NCBI GenBank assembly: GCA_024684665.1
Contig: JAIKWN010000177.1
Span: 1-14,281, forward strand
Direction of reading: 5' to 3'
From: Clostridiales bacterium
GTDB lineage: Bacteria > Bacillota_A > Clostridia > Christensenellales > Aristaeellaceae
DNA length: 14,281 nucleotides
The translations under genes were made by a program, and so were the position numbers. Positions 13,642 to 14,281 of this stretch are shown piece after piece. Below the pieces are notes generated by a model. That model searched no databases. It saw nothing but the letters and a program-made list of their open reading frames with translations, and had not been told where the DNA came from. Each line of letters opens with the position of its first letter. Positions within the stretch are counted from its first letter, which is position 1.

Positions 13642-13892
13642 AGCTCTTCTCCCGACAGGAGTTCATACATGGCAGCCGCATCGTTTTTCCGGACGGTCTC
13701 CGCCACGGAAAGCACGCGGTACTTCGAAACCCGCTCTCCGAAGCGGATCTCCAGGACGTCTCCCGGCTTCACATCCTGGGCGGGTTTCGCTACCTTGCCG
13801 TTCACGCTTACGCGGCCGCCCTCGCCCGCTTCCTTCGCTACGGTCCGCCGCTTGATGATGCGGGAGACCTTGAGATACTTGTCAAGACGCAT
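13638..13892 (-). CDS. rqcP: RqcP/YabO, S4-domain ribosome-associated quality-control factor
   Basis: This is an 84-residue S4 RNA-binding protein. It begins [20 protein letters not shown] and continues with [20 protein letters not shown], the usual S4 core over residues 1-60, and ends in a short acidic tail. This length and sequence pattern match Bacillus YabO. That protein, as RqcP, binds stalled large ribosomal subunits with RqcH and supports addition of C-terminal alanine tails to blocked nascent chains. An alternative would be an Hsp15-like S4 protein, but the length and motifs favour RqcP. The ATG is preceded by GGAGG with 7 bases of spacing. It lies 32 bases after the upstream gene and overlaps ispDF by 4 bases. 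No yabP/yabQ/divIC cluster, its usual partners in Bacillus, follows it here. Confidence 0.92.
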   Translation of the reverse strand: MRLDKYLKVSRIIKRRTVAKEAGEGGRVSVNGKVAKPAQDVKPGDVLEIRFGERVSKYRVLSVAETVRKNDAAAMYELLSGEEL

Positions 13893-13924
13893 GTTTTATC
13901 CTCCAAGTTCGTTTCTGTCCAGAT

Positions 13925-14281
13925 TCATCTGTTCCGCACCCGCGCAAGCAGCACCGGCAGCGCGGAGAAAAAAGCGTAGGCGTACCTGCCGGCCATCACA
14001 GGGCCCGGCAGGAAACTCCCAAGCAGAAGCAGCGGCCAGAGCCCCGCGAGCCCCTCCCCCGGCTTTCCGACGGCGAAAGCGCGCAGCACGGCGAAGAGCG
14101 TCAGCCACATGAGCAGCCCCAGGTTGAAAAACCATCCGATCACTGGGATCTGCATCGCCCCCTGCGCGCCGAAGCGCCAGTCGATCGCGTTCCGGAGCGC
14201 CGGGAAGGGGCTTTCGTCCGTAATGGTTTCCTCTTCCTTCCAGCCGGTATAGGCCACATCCGTGACGCCCGTCTGCAGGTA
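13925..14281 (-). CDS. C-terminal part of a multi-span membrane protein (possibly DUF6020-like)
   Basis: The frame is open from the right edge (beginning YLQTGVTDVAYTGWKEE) for 118 codons to a TGA at 13927-13925, so the N-terminus lies outside the window. A start at the internal GTG (14257) is unlikely because the frame continues upstream without interruption and no ribosome binding site is seen. Visible features are a hydrophilic segment (about 1-45), a membrane span around PVIGWFFNLGLLMWLTLFAV, and a final hydrophobic region with GLWPLLLLGSFLPGP followed by MAGRYAYAFFSALPVLL. The ending -RYAYxFFxxLPxLL resembles the C-termini of large glycosyltransferase-like membrane proteins of the DUF6020 type, as I recall them. 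The family is uncertain. It is the first gene seen in the rqcP-ispDF operon. Confidence 0.6.
   Translation of the reverse strand, partial: YLQTGVTDVAYTGWKEEETITDESPFPALRNAIDWRFGAQGAMQIPVIGWFFNLGLLMWLTLFAVLRAFAVGKPGEGLAGLWPLLLLGSFLPGPVMAGRYAYAFFSALPVLLARVRNR

Noticed and set aside
12388..14112. 574-codon open frame on the plus strand opposite ispDF and rqcP
   Set aside because: The translation is Pro/Arg/His-rich low-complexity sequence. The opposite strand encodes intact IspD, IspF and S4 motifs.

Overview
The window is a GC-rich bacterial segment that most resembles a gut-type member of the Bacillota (Clostridia, possibly Christensenellales or a similar lineage). This is an inference. It rests on strong GGAGG-type ribosome binding sites, frequent GTG/TTG starts, signal peptides of the MKKLL...ALASA type, an RqcP/YabO protein of Bacillota type, a fused IspDF, and a BspA-like leucine-rich-repeat surface protein with Listeria-Bacteroides repeats.

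Layout. (1) Positions 1-273, minus strand: the N-terminal part of a secreted PepSY-domain protein that runs off the left edge. (2) Positions 274-582: a divergent promoter region. It holds a leftward promoter for the PepSY gene with a CG-centred palindrome in its spacer, and a rightward promoter with perfect consensus boxes followed by a hairpin at the predicted 5' end of the mRNA. (3) Positions 583-6942, plus strand: a four-gene ABC importer operon. It encodes a secreted DUF3798-type binding protein, a double-NBD sugar/nucleoside-type ATPase, a permease carrying an unusually large N-terminal ectodomain, and a second paralogous permease. The second permease gene is interrupted by an in-frame TAG at codon 132. 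(4) Positions 6957-6995: a strong bidirectional terminator between converging operons. (5) Positions 7030-11685, minus strand: a 1290-residue secreted leucine-rich-repeat protein followed by a short-spaced cytoplasmic esterase. (6) Positions 11846-14281, minus strand: a tight operon reading leftward. It holds the C-terminus of a multi-membrane-span protein (partial at the right edge), the ribosome quality-control factor RqcP, bifunctional IspDF of the MEP isoprenoid pathway, and a membrane-anchored Mrr-like nuclease-fold protein.

How it works together. The importer operon looks self-contained: binding protein, one ATPase with two nucleotide-binding domains, and two different membrane subunits. 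Its substrate is unknown. Three features stand out. The binding protein is cysteine-rich and has no lipid anchor. One permease carries an approximately 350-residue extracytoplasmic helical domain with four copies of a degenerate helix-[IV]P[DE][LW]-helix motif. The partner permease has a nonsense codon where an aromatic residue is expected. The right-hand operon is largely housekeeping (isoprenoid precursors, rescue of stalled ribosomes) with a membrane-tethered nuclease-like protein attached. I see no mobile elements, CRISPR arrays, tRNAs or rRNAs.
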